Part shown: positions 7,667 to 15,554 of the stretch, one piece after another | Numbering within the stretch: the first letter of the stretch is position 1 | Layout of the letters: every line of letters starts with the position of its first letter | Virus record (IMG/VR): IMGVR_UViG_3300027793_000273 | Span: 1 to 24,676 of that record | Strand: one strand, 5' to 3' | Length of the DNA: 24,676 bases | From: a virus | Translations under genes and position numbers: made by a program | Notes under the pieces: model-generated | Seen by the model: the letters and a program-made list of their open reading frames with translations, nothing else | Told to the model about the DNA's origin: nothing | Databases searched by the model: none

Positions 7667-8350
7667 TTAAATCTTTTCTTTAATAAAGGCTCTTACTAAT
7701 TGACCAACAATATCTGACCTTACGATATCGTCTACTGTAAACTTTACAATAGGGATTTCAATATTATGTTTCTCACAGATTTTACAAAACTTAATAATAT
7801 TAGACCCATTATCAATATCTGACTGAGTAGCATCACCCATAAGAATCATCTTAGAGTTTTCACCTAATCGAGTTGTAATAGCTTTTAATTCTTCGATTGT
7901 AAGGTTTTGGCATTCATCAACTAGCACTAAAGAATTTTCAAATGATCTACCTCTAATAGTTTCAAGAGGCTGTAATTGAAGAATATTCTTTTCTAAAATA
8001 TAATCGTATTTAGTTTTGCCTAGTTGTTTTTCTAGTACACTAATTAATGGTAATAACCAAGGGGTTAGTTTTTCATTAATATCACCAGGAAAGAAACCTA
8101 AAGATCTACCTGTTGGTACGTTACTACGGGTAAGAATAATATGATCATACTTACCTGTTAAATATAATTGAGCTACTTTAGAGGCAGCACAATAAGTTTT
8201 ACCGACACCAGCAGCGCCTAGAGTGACGGTAATAGGGAATTCATGAATAGCGTCTAACAGTAGACGTTGATTTTCCGTTTTAGGTTGAATATGAAATGAA
8301 CGTTCATCACGTTGAATACGTTCACTACGCTGCTTATGTACTCTTTTCAA
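7667..8350 (-). CDS. phoH: PhoH-like ATPase
   Basis: This is a 227-aa P-loop ATPase of the PhoH family. Walker A is GAAGVGKT (45-52), the PhoH signature TRSNVPTGRSLGFFPGD spans 74-90, Walker B is LVLVDE (141-146) followed by CQN, and a sensor-like MGDATQ is near 170. The protein is complete and of the usual phage length. No ATG fits: the open frame starts at a TTG (8348-8350) with AAGGAT 7 nt upstream, and an in-frame stop lies 24 bases further up, so a TTG start is chosen. PhoH genes are widespread in aquatic phages; their proposed links to phosphate stress, RNA metabolism or translation are unproven. It lies between lysis and tail genes, so it is expressed late rather than with nucleotide metabolism. 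Confidence 0.9.
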   Translation of the reverse strand: MKRVHKQRSERIQRDERSFHIQPKTENQRLLLDAIHEFPITVTLGAAGVGKTYCAASKVAQLYLTGKYDHIILTRSNVPTGRSLGFFPGDINEKLTPWLLPLISVLEKQLGKTKYDYILEKNILQLQPLETIRGRSFENSLVLVDECQNLTIEELKAITTRLGENSKMILMGDATQSDIDNGSNIIKFCKICEKHNIEIPIVKFTVDDIVRSDIVGQLVRAFIKEKI

Positions 8351-8371
8351 TTTATAATCCTTAACTACAGA

Positions 8372-8644
8372 TTACCATTTAACTTTGTTTGCCCAATAAG
8401 CTGCGCTTAATGGACCCTTAGCAATATCTTTAGCATGTCTCGCTTTGAATGACTCTCTGCGATTACGATATGATTCAGACTCGCCTTCTTTTTTAGGGCT
8501 ACCTTGTGTACCTTGTTCACCAAACCTAATAAGTCTTACTTTAGTACCTTCTTTAACAAGTACAGCATGAGACTTAGTAGGGTGACTGGGTGTCCGCTTA
8601 GGTTTATTATAGCCCTCGAATTTTTCACCTGCATATTCAATCAT
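8372..8644 (-). CDS. Conserved small phage protein (RFG...FKARH...YW...W pattern)
   Basis: This is a 90-aa basic protein. Visible blocks are KSHAVLVKEGTKVRLIRFGEQG (25-46), SESYRNRRESFKARHAKDI (57-75) and LSAAYWANKVKW (79-90). Small proteins with the sequence RFG, then RR-x-SF-x-ARH, then YW-x-x-x-x-W at the C-terminus recur in aquatic and other large phages; I recall the pattern but not a proven function. There is no signal peptide or membrane segment. Its start overlaps the end of Rz by 8 bp and it is 21 bp upstream of phoH, so it is carried in the lysis/phoH transcript. Being rich in Lys/Arg, it could bind nucleic acid or sit in the virion, but this is speculation. Confidence 0.65.
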   Translation of the reverse strand: MIEYAGEKFEGYNKPKRTPSHPTKSHAVLVKEGTKVRLIRFGEQGTQGSPKKEGESESYRNRRESFKARHAKDIAKGPLSAAYWANKVKW

Positions 8645-9062
8645 TATTGTTTCCTATTAGGTTCCGCCTACAGGCCAGAAGTGATTGTTTTAAGATTTCG
8701 GCTTTGGAAGCTTCCCCGATAAGAAATTCTGCATCCTCTCTAAATAGTTGTTCTCCAGTGCTTCCTGCTCCTGAGCAGACAGAGGTGCAACTATTAACTT
8801 CTTTGATGGTAATTCTTTCGGGGCGGTTCCGCAAGCTACTAACAATGATACTATGCTTAGAATTAATAGCTTTAATTTCATTTTCTTTTTCTAGTTGAGT
8901 TGCAACAAATTCTTTTTGTAATTTTTTAAATTTAGTTTGTTGGTCTTCTAATTGTTTAATATAGGATTTTGATTGCCGATCAAATGCTGTCTTATAGCCA
9001 TAATCGTAGGATATATAACCGACAAATAAAATAAATAATAACTGTAAAATATATTTAACCAT
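8637..9062 (-). CDS. Rz: Rz-like i-spanin (inner membrane subunit)
   Basis: From the ATG at 9062, which overlaps the endolysin stop by 8 bp, the protein has 141 residues: an N-terminal membrane anchor (about 3-21, YILQLLFILFVGYISYDYG), a periplasmic coiled coil (KQLEDQQTKFKKLQKEF and on), the usual LRNRPER stretch and a C-terminal helical part. This is the type II topology of Rz spanins, which join with outer-membrane Rz1 to fuse the membranes in the last step of lysis. A longer in-frame start at 9164 would put 34 residues before the anchor and lie inside the endolysin gene; it is rejected. The Rz1 gene is nested entirely in another frame. A Gram-negative host follows from this pair. Confidence 0.85.
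   Translation of the reverse strand: MVKYILQLLFILFVGYISYDYGYKTAFDRQSKSYIKQLEDQQTKFKKLQKEFVATQLEKENEIKAINSKHSIIVSSLRNRPERITIKEVNSCTSVCSGAGSTGEQLFREDAEFLIGEASKAEILKQSLLACRRNLIGNNND
8690..8881 (-). CDS. Rz1: Rz1-like o-spanin lipoprotein nested in Rz
   Basis: This is a 63-aa protein read in a different frame wholly inside Rz. Residues 1-17 form a lipoprotein signal: two lysines, a hydrophobic core (LLILSIVSL) and a lipobox LVAC with Cys17 as the lipidation site. The mature part is about 47 residues and contains several prolines (21, 25, 33, 59, 61), as is usual for o-spanins, and it ends basic. It would be anchored in the outer membrane and bind the Rz periplasmic domain through its C-terminus. 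The ribosome site is weak (AGAAAAAGAAA), as often for embedded Rz1. The lipobox at the right distance and the position make this call firm despite the small size. Confidence 0.85.
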   Translation of the reverse strand: MKLKLLILSIVSLLVACGTAPKELPSKKLIVAPLSAQEQEALENNYLERMQNFLSGKLPKPKS

Positions 9063-9513
9063 TAATACACATCCTATATTCTTCTTGTCTACGTTTTGTA
9101 AGGCCAGGTAATGGGTTACCTTTAAACTTATCCCATCTAAGAATTTCTTTACATGCTGCCTCATAGTCGTATTCTTTTAATTTCTTAACTAGGGTGGACT
9201 TACAAAAAGCATTTTCACCGATATTGTAAGTTAGAGATACATAAGCATTATACTCGTAGGTGTGCATAGGAACTCCTGCACATCTTTTAACAGCCTTTTC
9301 AAATTTATCTGCATCACTAAGTAATCGAATTAACGCTCTCTCTACAGTTATTTTGTCACCAATTTTTACATTTTCAGTAGTACCAAAGCCAATGGTAGCC
9401 ACATCACCCTTAACTGGTGTGTAAGCTTCAGACCTAAAACCTTCATGTACTGCGATACTTACTAATGCAGATGCTGAAAGAGAAAGGGAAGCTACCTTCA
9501 TACGTTCAATCAT
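9055..9513 (-). CDS. Endolysin, GH24 lysozyme with SAR-like N-terminus
   Basis: This is a 152-aa lysozyme (N-acetylmuramidase). The catalytic region reads HEGFRSEAYTPVKGDVATIGFGTT (23-46), with Glu24 as catalytic acid, Asp37 in the GD turn and Thr40/Thr46 nearby, typical of the P21-type GH24 group. SLTYNIGENAFCKSTLVKKL is the usual second conserved block, and GLTKRRQEEYRMC closes the domain. Before Glu24 lies a weakly hydrophobic Ser/Ala-rich segment (about 7-22, VASLSLSASALVSIAV), which looks like a signal-arrest-release anchor; this would bring the enzyme across the membrane without a classic holin hole. The ATG follows GGGGG at 5 nt. It lies between the holin and Rz genes. The enzyme class is sure; the SAR mode is inferred. 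Confidence 0.92.
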   Translation of the reverse strand: MIERMKVASLSLSASALVSIAVHEGFRSEAYTPVKGDVATIGFGTTENVKIGDKITVERALIRLLSDADKFEKAVKRCAGVPMHTYEYNAYVSLTYNIGENAFCKSTLVKKLKEYDYEAACKEILRWDKFKGNPLPGLTKRRQEEYRMCING

Positions 9514-9530
9514 AGTAGCCCCCTTTGTAA

Positions 9531-9731
9531 TTAATTATTTTTATTTACAACATCTTTATAGATTGAATATAACTTATGACCAATCATTAAAATAGTATAA
9601 ATTAAAGTAGCCCAAAGAAGAACTTCAGATACTTGGTAGCCTGCAACAGTGGCTATTGAAACGGTTACGGGTGCAGCAGCTTTGGTAGCCATGCTAACTC
9701 CCGTTTCGGTAGTGTGTTGTAGTGTTGACAT
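9531..9731 (-). CDS. Small holin (class II-like), with possible internal second start
   Basis: This is a 66-aa protein. After a polar head (1-18) come a weakly hydrophobic segment (about 19-36, AAAPVTVSIATVAGYQV) and a strong membrane helix (about 38-56, LLWATLIYTILMIGHKL), ending in a short charged tail. This two-segment plan with a PVTVS-like first helix matches small class II holins, including pinholins that work with SAR endolysins. The first ATG (9731) has AAGGAT at 5 nt. A second ATG at 9692 (Met14) has its own GGGAG at 5 nt and would give a 53-aa form, so a holin/antiholin pair is possible. It lies 17 bp before the endolysin gene. Confidence 0.75.
   Translation of the reverse strand: MSTLQHTTETGVSMATKAAAPVTVSIATVAGYQVSEVLLWATLIYTILMIGHKLYSIYKDVVNKNN
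9692..9702 (-). promoter_or_regulatory. Internal ribosome site and second start in holin gene
   Basis: The minus strand has GGGAG, five bases, then an in-frame ATG for Met14 of the holin. It is at least as strong as the site of the first ATG. Two products differing by 13 N-terminal residues are expected if both are used. Confidence 0.5.
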
Positions 9732-9740
9732 TAAAAATCC

Positions 9741-10280
9741 TTATTTCCAACGAGGCCCCTCAATCCAAGTAACAAGGGAATGCCTTGAACCTGAAGTGAC
9801 AGGGGTTACTCTATGTTCTAAATATGATGGGAATACAAGGACGGATCCTTGCGGTCTGAAGTCCGGATTAGATGTTGTTTTAAAATTAAACTCACCACCT
9901 TCATACTCAGATGGATCATCTAGCTGGACAATTACCGTAAGTTTACGGTCAAAGGGTCTTTGGTTTTCCCAATCAACATCATGATGCCAATCGTAAAAAC
10001 CTTTATTTTCGGAATAATACTCAGTATACTGCACTTCATAAGGTCGATCAATATCAACACCAAAGGCATTTCTATTTGCATGAATAGCATACCCATGCAG
10101 TAGATCGCTGATAGATGAATCGTAAATCCATCTTACTTTAGATCTTCTGACAGAGGTATCTTCGGTATTGTTTGCAAAAATAGCTCCATCAACTGCAGGA
10201 TATGTTTCGCACAGCTCCTTAATAGCGTTACACTTGTCTTTTGTTAAGGCACTTGTCCATAGTTGCCATTGTTGTTTCAT
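9741..10280 (-). CDS. 2-oxoglutarate/Fe(II) dioxygenase (prolyl 4-hydroxylase-like fold)
   Basis: This is a 179-aa protein with a full double-stranded beta-helix core. The iron ligands are His99 and Asp101 (in WHHDVDW) and His156 (in LEHRVTPV); Arg166 (GSRHSLVTW), ten residues on, fits the 2-oxoglutarate carboxylate ligand. [18 protein letters not shown] (114-131) and GSVLVFPS (145-152) are the typical core strands of P4Hc-type enzymes. It would hydroxylate a protein side chain or small molecule using O2 and 2-oxoglutarate. Its ATG overlaps the stop of the collagen-like fibre gene (ATGA), so the two are made together; the fibre itself is therefore a candidate substrate. The family is confident, the substrate inferred. 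Similar genes occur in many aquatic phages without proven targets. Confidence 0.88.
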   Translation of the reverse strand: MKQQWQLWTSALTKDKCNAIKELCETYPAVDGAIFANNTEDTSVRRSKVRWIYDSSISDLLHGYAIHANRNAFGVDIDRPYEVQYTEYYSENKGFYDWHHDVDWENQRPFDRKLTVIVQLDDPSEYEGGEFNFKTTSNPDFRPQGSVLVFPSYLEHRVTPVTSGSRHSLVTWIEGPRWK

Positions 10281-13200
10281 TGTTTACTTTCTAACGCCTT
10301 AATTTTATTTTCAAGTTCAATAACTTTTTCGGCAAGTTTAATTACGGATACTAATGCAGCATTACCATATGCAAGAGATAGAATACCATCCTCTGATTTA
10401 GACACAACTTCTGGAAGAAGCTTTTGCCAATCTTGAGCAGAAGAACCTGCTTGACGTTCTCCACTATCAATACGAGTGTAAGTACCGTACTTTGTTTTTG
10501 CTAGCTGCTCAACAAAATTATCAGGTAAATCAACCCAATCAGTTTTGAGGCTTTCATCAGAGTTTGCAACTAAGTTACCAGATGCTGTAAGGTTTCCGTT
10601 AGAGGCAAATTGAAATTGAGAACTGCCAAGGGTTGCAGTTCCAAAGTGCATCCCAATAGTATCGGTACCGCCCTGAAAATAACTAATTCCATAAGTATCC
10701 GCATTAGCAAAACTCCACATACGGTTTCTTCCGGCGCTATACGTTGCGCTTTGGAACCCTGCTTGACTTGCAATTACGATGCCGTTGGCATTGAAGTTTC
10801 CGGGCGATCCTTCTGCAAAACGAGCAGAATCAACGCGAATTCCGTAAGTGTTTGATCCATTCCAACCCATTAACGTAGGATAGGTTCCTGTCCAGCCGTT
10901 TTGTGGGTTTGTATTGTTGCAAGCAGTACCACTAGGTGTTGTGCTTGCGGACGCATCAAAAATTACATGACTGTTGCCGTAATTTTTCCAAGCAAGCAAC
11001 CCCACTGTATTGCCAATAGCACCAACAGTAGACCAGTTGCTTTGAGTTGCCAAAGTGCCAGAAGGCCCTGTAGGTCCGGTAGGTCCTGTAGGTCCTGTAG
11101 GTCCGGGAGAACCTGTTGGCCCAGTAGGTCCTGTATTACCTTGAATACCTTGTGGACCTGTAGCTCCTGTTGGACCAGTAGGTCCGGTAGCTCCAGTATC
11201 ACCTCTTGGAATTGTAAAGTTAAATACAGCAGCAGAAGATGTACCACTATTTGTTACAGAAGCATTTGTCCCTGCATTACCTGTTGTAGTAGTACCTACT
11301 GCAATACTAGCAACAGTACCTGCGGCTCCAGTAGGTCCAGTGGCACCTGTAGGTCCTGTAGCTCCAGCAGGTCCGGTAGGTCCAGTAGCTCCTTGAATAC
11401 CTTGTGGACCTGTAGGCCCAGTAGGTCCAGTAGGCCCGGTAGCACCAGCAGGACCAGTATCACCTCTTGGAATTGTAAAGTTAAATACAGCAGCAGAAGA
11501 TGTACCACTATTTGTTACAGTTGCAGATGTACCAGCGGCACCTGTAGTTGTTGTACCTGCAGCAACAGTAGCGGCTGCACCTGTAGCACCAGTAGGTCCT
11601 GTAGCACCTGTTGGGCCAGTAGGCCCGGTAGCACCAATAGGACCAGTAGGTCCGGCTAATGCTACCTCAGCAATAGTCGCCTTACGGGTTGCTCCAGCAG
11701 AAACATCATAGAAGGCTAACAAGTCAGATGACTGAGTAACGGACTCTGAGGTTAACCCATTAATGTTTAAATTATTAGCTGTTGCAGCTGTAGTAGCGGT
11801 TGCTGCATTACCTGAAATACCGATTGCCCAAGTACCTGTTGCATTAGCACCCGATACAGAAGGAGCACCAACATCTGAGTAGCTCAATACTACGGTACCT
11901 GTATGACCATTGACTGATACTACTAAATCTGTGTTATCAATCTTTTGCCAAGCTGTTCCACTATAAACTACCCAGTCACCAATATGCCAATCACCAACTC
12001 CATTTAGAATTGTGTTACCTGCAGCACTAACCACGTAGTAATAACCCTTTGACCCAACAGAAGAAGTTAGAGTAGGGGTATTTGTAGATGCATTCCATGT
12101 ACCTTGATAACTTAAAGCACCTTGTAATGATGCAGGAATCTGTGATAAAGGTACTGTACCGCTACTATCTAGTGTTGCTACGCCATCTGCTACACCAGCA
12201 TTAAGAGTAGCTGAAGTACCAAGCCCAAGGTTAGTTCTTGCTGTAGATGCATCACTTGCGTTAGTACCGCCATTAGCAATAGGTAACACACCAGTTACAC
12301 CAGTAGTTAAAGGTAAACCAGTAGCACCACTTAATACAGGTGAATTAGATTTTTCCCATAAACCGCTTGCGCTGTTATATACAAGTGTTTGACCATTAGT
12401 TGGGGTCTGTGCAGATACATCATGTAACTCATCTAACTCATAACCGTTTTGTACACGAACATAAATTTGTCCATTACCAGAGTTAGCTCTTTCAACAACA
12501 CCAATATAAACTAAATGGTTAGGTGCATACTGTTTAACATTAGTAATAGAACCGGGTGTTGAACCGAGGTATAAAGAGTCACCAACGTTAAAAGATGAAA
12601 GGTTTAAACCTTCAATAACACCTTGACACATTACAAAGCCAGTACCGCCAGCAGGAATCGCTTGATTAGCAAGACCAAAAGTTTTAGCTGAGGTTGCGTC
12701 TGAAGCGTTAGCAGCAAGTTTAACAGTAGCTCTGTCACCTTGCGCTCCAAACAAATATACTGCTTGACCTTTTTGAATGGTTACAGAGTCTGCGTTTGTA
12801 ACGCGAGCCATAACTGACTGACCAATACGAATAATACCGTCATCTAAGGCGTTAAATGCAATAGTACCCTGATTAGGATCCCAAACCATTTTACCTACAC
12901 CAGATGCTTCTGTAACAGTCGTATCAATCTGAACATAATCTCCGGTAAAACTATTACCAAATACATTGTTGTTATCATCAATAGTAACACCAGAATTTTG
13001 GATAGTGTAACCATTTGTCCCATCAAACTTAGGGATAGCATTGTCGGTTGCTGTTGGTGATTTGCCAACGAAACTAGTTGAAGGTACGAAAGCTGTTTCC
13101 CATGCAGTACCATTATAAGTACGCATTACATTGTTAATGGTGTTCCAATATAAAGCACCTGTTATTAATGCGTTACCATCATTATCAGTTGCAGGATCAG

Positions 13201-14317
13201 AGTTCTTTGCACCGAGGTAACGATCATCAAAGTTATCGTATAATGCAGCAGCATTAGTTTCAGAAATTAGTGCAGCTGCGGCACTAGCTGTTGCGGATGA
13301 GGCTTGAGTAGTAGCAATACCTGCTTGAGTGGTAGCAGTAGCTGCAGATGCTGTTGCAGAAATTGCGCTTGATGCTGCAGATGTAGCAGAAGTAGAAGCA
13401 TTAGTAGCACTTGTTGCTGCGGCAGTAGATGAATTAGCTGCATTTGTCGCAGAGGTACTTGCGGCTGATGCACTGCTAGTAGCACTAGAAGCAGAATTAC
13501 TAGCGGATGTAGCGGAAGAAGTTGCTTCACTTGCTTTAGTTGTTGCTGTGTTCGCAGAGGTTAATGCGTTTGCGGCTGAATCACTTGCCTCACTTGCTTT
13601 AGTTGTTGCTGTAGCGGCACTATTACTTGCTGAAACTGCACTATTACTTGCAGCTGTTGCAGAAGTAGCCGCACTATCTCTGTAATCCATTGCATCTGTT
13701 GCGCTATTTAATGCGTTTAATGCAGAAGCACTAGCCTCACTGGCTTTGGTAGTTGCAGTTGTTGCTGAAGTAGCTGCACTAGAAGCTGAGTTACTTGCAG
13801 CTGTTGCACTGTTAGCAGCATTTGAGGCACTCAAATCAGCTGCTGTAGCACTTAAAGATGCTTCTGAGGCTTTAGTTGTTGCTGTAGTAGCACTGTTAGC
13901 GGCATTAGTAGCTGATGTGCTTGCTTCTGAGGCTTTATTGGTAGCAATAGTTGCTTGAGATGTAGCTGTGGTAGCTGAGTTTGCAGCGGATGTAGCTGAA
14001 TTACTTGCGTTAGTAGCTGAGGTTGCAGCTGCTGAGGCGCTAGCAGAAGCTTCATTCGCCTTTTGAGTAGCAGTAGCTACATCGGCAGATACGCTAGCCG
14101 CACTATTTGCTGCAGACGTAGCTGAGTTAGCAGCAGAAGTAGCACTATTGGCGGCATTAGTGGCGGATGTATTTGCATTAGCAGCACTCTGAGCAGCTTC
14201 ACCTGCATACTCAGCAGCCAAATTACTGTAGCTTATAGAGTCAACTGAGTCTAAGTCATCATATTGGCCACCAGCAGAAATATTACCAGTGGAGCCAGGT
14301 TGTTGTTCATATGCCAT
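10277..14317 (-). CDS. Long tail fibre: Stf-like repeats, collagen-like blocks, S74 chaperone
   Basis: This is a 1346-aa fibre. Residues 1-34 are a probable virion-binding head. About 35-350 are Ala/Ser/Thr/Asn repeats (units such as SATSAAN and [11 protein letters not shown]), as in lambda Stf. About 365-410 hold a small fibre domain ([20 protein letters not shown]). A GGTNA motif is near 680. Three collagen-like Gly-x-y runs (889-915, 952-1002, 1039-1089) are separated by two copies of a beta module ending [13 protein letters not shown] beta-rich tip spans about 1093-1250. Residues 1253-1346 form an intramolecular chaperone (SDESLK, Ser1253/Lys1258; later [12 protein letters not shown] and a final coiled coil) that is expected to cut itself off before Ser1253 after trimerisation. 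GGAG at 5 nt precedes the ATG. It recognises the host surface by inference. Confidence 0.9.
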   Translation of the reverse strand: MAYEQQPGSTGNISAGGQYDDLDSVDSISYSNLAAEYAGEAAQSAANANTSATNAANSATSAANSATSAANSAASVSADVATATQKANEASASASAAATSATNASNSATSAANSATTATSQATIATNKASEASTSATNAANSATTATTKASEASLSATAADLSASNAANSATAASNSASSAATSATTATTKASEASASALNALNSATDAMDYRDSAATSATAASNSAVSASNSAATATTKASEASDSAANALTSANTATTKASEATSSATSASNSASSATSSASAASTSATNAANSSTAAATSATNASTSATSAASSAISATASAATATTQAGIATTQASSATASAAAALISETNAAALYDNFDDRYLGAKNSDPATDNDGNALITGALYWNTINNVMRTYNGTAWETAFVPSTSFVGKSPTATDNAIPKFDGTNGYTIQNSGVTIDDNNNVFGNSFTGDYVQIDTTVTEASGVGKMVWDPNQGTIAFNALDDGIIRIGQSVMARVTNADSVTIQKGQAVYLFGAQGDRATVKLAANASDATSAKTFGLANQAIPAGGTGFVMCQGVIEGLNLSSFNVGDSLYLGSTPGSITNVKQYAPNHLVYIGVVERANSGNGQIYVRVQNGYELDELHDVSAQTPTNGQTLVYNSASGLWEKSNSPVLSGATGLPLTTGVTGVLPIANGGTNASDASTARTNLGLGTSATLNAGVADGVATLDSSGTVPLSQIPASLQGALSYQGTWNASTNTPTLTSSVGSKGYYYVVSAAGNTILNGVGDWHIGDWVVYSGTAWQKIDNTDLVVSVNGHTGTVVLSYSDVGAPSVSGANATGTWAIGISGNAATATTAATANNLNINGLTSESVTQSSDLLAFYDVSAGATRKATIAEVALAGPTGPIGATGPTGPTGATGPTGATGAAATVAAGTTTTGAAGTSATVTNSGTSSAAVFNFTIPRGDTGPAGATGPTGPTGPTGPQGIQGATGPTGPAGATGPTGATGPTGAAGTVASIAVGTTTTGNAGTNASVTNSGTSSAAVFNFTIPRGDTGATGPTGPTGATGPQGIQGNTGPTGPTGSPGPTGPTGPTGPTGPSGTLATQSNWSTVGAIGNTVGLLAWKNYGNSHVIFDASASTTPSGTACNNTNPQNGWTGTYPTLMGWNGSNTYGIRVDSARFAEGSPGNFNANGIVIASQAGFQSATYSAGRNRMWSFANADTYGISYFQGGTDTIGMHFGTATLGSSQFQFASNGNLTASGNLVANSDESLKTDWVDLPDNFVEQLAKTKYGTYTRIDSGERQAGSSAQDWQKLLPEVVSKSEDGILSLAYGNAALVSVIKLAEKVIELENKIKALESKQ
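11193..11259 (-). repeat. 67-bp exact direct repeat, copy 2 (transcription order)
   Basis: It is identical to 11454-11520, 261 bp (87 codons) away. It encodes the end of the beta module and the start of collagen block 3. Perfect identity, with diverged neighbours, points to recent duplication or gene conversion. Confidence 0.85.
11454..11520 (-). repeat. 67-bp exact direct repeat, copy 1
   Basis: This is the partner of 11193-11259. It encodes the same beta-module end ([12 protein letters not shown]) before collagen block 2. The pair could let the fibre gain or lose one 87-residue module by recombination. Confidence 0.85.
13265..14215 (-). repeat. Low-complexity Ala/Ser/Thr/Asn repeat region of fibre
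   Basis: The coding sequence has degenerate repeats with units near 7 and 11-14 codons. SAT-[NS]-AAN recurs in tandem at the start, and a TKASEAS core recurs at least five times. Such regions form the extended, probably helical, shaft of Stf-type fibres. The opposite strand shows long Ala-rich open frames that are artefacts of this bias. Confidence 0.8.
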
Positions 14318-14330
14318 AGTATCTCCTTAG
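14314..14330 (-). promoter_or_regulatory. Ribosome site of fibre gene, identical to that at 993-1009
   Basis: The same 17 bases (CTAAGGAGATACTATGG) include the TAA stop of the adaptor gene, GGAG and the fibre ATG. The stop-to-start spacing is the same at both sites. Confidence 0.7.
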
Positions 14331-15202
14331 ATTAAGCCGCCAGTATTAAAGTTCATTTGAACGTTTCCACCTAAGCTACGTCTCCATTTTTCCTCTTTAT
14401 TTAATGAATTAATATTTTCAATAAATTTAACTTGATATCTTTTTTCCATAACATCATCAACTAAGTATGCACCAAGGTTATATAGTCCACCCCAAATGAG
14501 TAATCTTTCATTTTGGTCTCTTAACCAATTAGATACCTCGTTACCTGTATACATTTTAGTTGTAACTGTAGGGTTATATGCTTCTGCTTCGGCAAAAGAA
14601 CTAAAGCATTTAGTAATTGAGTTGGCTGTACTGAAATATAAATTAGTTCCACCGCTTACTACTAAAGTAAGGTACGGTTGGTTTGCATCAGATAAACCAA
14701 TAATATAGTTAATTGGAATTACGCTATATAAAGCATTTAACGAAGGGAGTCTCTTGTAGTAGTGTACTTCTAATTTAGTTCCTACAGCAAGTTGTGGCTT
14801 GACAAAGATCTTACCATCTTGCCACATCCAATATGTATCGCCATATGTTTCAGCTAAGGGGTCAAAGAAGGTACGCTTATCTGTTACCTCATTAAACATT
14901 GTTGTTTGTTGTGTAGCTGAGTCTACAGTTCTTAAGTAAATGAACTGTGTTAAATCTTCTGGAATAGGAAAAGATGTATATGATAAATAATCACCTGCAC
15001 TAGGAGTACCAGTATTATCATTCGAGGAAACAGTGTAAGTAACTGTTTCTTCTAGTGGAGGAATCCGTAGTAAACGATAACACTCATCAGCTGAATATTT
15101 TAGGCAATCCTGAATAACGCTTGTAGGGATAGTGTTTACTTCGGGTTTATTGCTCCAATCTCTTACTTTTGCTACGAGAGCGTCATACAAAGGGGTTGCC
15201 AT
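14327..15202 (-). CDS. Head-to-tail adaptor protein (SU10/T7 gp11-like)
   Basis: This is a 291-aa protein. An N-terminal helical part (MATPLYDALVAKVRDWSNKP ... VIQDCLKYSADECYRLLRIPPLEE) is followed by beta-rich sequence typical of phage adaptors: IPEDLTQFIYLRTVD, FFDPLAETYGDTYWMWQDGKIFVKPQL, then GTKLEVHYYKRLPSL. A C-terminal helix-rich part has LLIWGGLYNLGAYLVDDVMEKRY and a Gly-rich tail. In related podoviruses this protein forms the ring between portal and nozzle. It lies in the expected place, after capsid-region genes and before the fibre. GGAGAA precedes the ATG. The class is good by pattern and position; the exact family membership (SU10 adaptor or T7 gatekeeper) is inferred. Confidence 0.7.
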   Translation of the reverse strand: MATPLYDALVAKVRDWSNKPEVNTIPTSVIQDCLKYSADECYRLLRIPPLEETVTYTVSSNDNTGTPSAGDYLSYTSFPIPEDLTQFIYLRTVDSATQQTTMFNEVTDKRTFFDPLAETYGDTYWMWQDGKIFVKPQLAVGTKLEVHYYKRLPSLNALYSVIPINYIIGLSDANQPYLTLVVSGGTNLYFSTANSITKCFSSFAEAEAYNPTVTTKMYTGNEVSNWLRDQNERLLIWGGLYNLGAYLVDDVMEKRYQVKFIENINSLNKEEKWRRSLGGNVQMNFNTGGLI

Positions 15203-15214
15203 ATATTATTCTCC

Positions 15215-15538
15215 TTATAAGGCTTTAATATTACTTGTTTTAAGTAACGGATAGTCTGTTTCAATAATTTGTTTTAGTCGTCTTAGTTGGACAGGATCAC
15301 TCATAAATTCAGGTGAATGAATATCCATACCATACTTAGTTAAAATATCAATAGCAACAATATCAGGGATAATAGCAAATGAACGATATTGTCGGTTACC
15401 GGATACAAGTGAATCTTGTTGTCTTTGAAGATTAGCATAGTCTTTGTATGCTTGAACATCTTGTTCTAGTTGATAATCTTTTTCGCTTGTTTTTACAAAG
15501 AAACTATTAGCGTTGTCTTGTTGTGATAGAAATCCCAT
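15215..15538 (-). CDS. Conserved small neck/head protein of unknown function
   Basis: This is a 107-aa, mainly helical protein. Residues 15-45 are Gln/Asp/Lys-rich (EKDYQLEQDVQAYKDYANLQ) and could form a coiled coil; the second half, RSFAIIPDIVAIDILTKYGMDIHSPEF, is more hydrophobic and looks like the conserved core, followed by a helix LRRLKQIIETDYP. There is no signal peptide and no known catalytic motif. GGACACAA precedes the ATG. It lies between a small protein just after the capsid gene and the adaptor, a position usually held by head-completion or neck proteins. I do not recognise a named family, so the role is only a positional guess. Confidence 0.55.
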   Translation of the reverse strand: MGFLSQQDNANSFFVKTSEKDYQLEQDVQAYKDYANLQRQQDSLVSGNRQYRSFAIIPDIVAIDILTKYGMDIHSPEFMSDPVQLRRLKQIIETDYPLLKTSNIKAL

Positions 15539-15554
15539 TTGTGTCCTTTATATA

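Larger units (their letters stand above)
11051..11653 (-). repeat. Three collagen-like Gly-x-y coding blocks
   Basis: Blocks at 11573-11653 (9 triplets), 11312-11464 (17) and 11051-11203 (17) encode unbroken Gly-x-y, mostly GPT and GAT. By my count 24 triplets have Pro in x and only one (GSP, Pro1071) has Pro in y, while Thr dominates y. Blocks 2 and 3 each begin GDT and include GPQGIQ, so they arose by duplication. Confidence 0.85.

Noticed and set aside
8504-8898. Plus-strand frames opposite Rz and the 90-aa gene
   Set aside because: Antisense to a strongly supported lysis cassette; no ribosome sites or recognisable sequence.
9063-9164. Longer Rz with 34 extra N-terminal residues
   Set aside because: It would put a charged segment before the membrane anchor and lies inside the endolysin gene; the ATG at 9062 gives normal Rz topology.
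10901-11659. 252-codon plus-strand frame opposite the collagen region, rich in Cys, Ser and Arg
   Set aside because: It is an antisense image of Gly-Pro-Thr codons; composition is not protein-like and strand is wrong.
13329-13958. Long Ala/Val-rich plus-strand frames opposite the fibre gene
   Set aside because: They mirror the biased Ala/Ser/Thr codons of the fibre repeats, have no ribosome sites and run against the operon.
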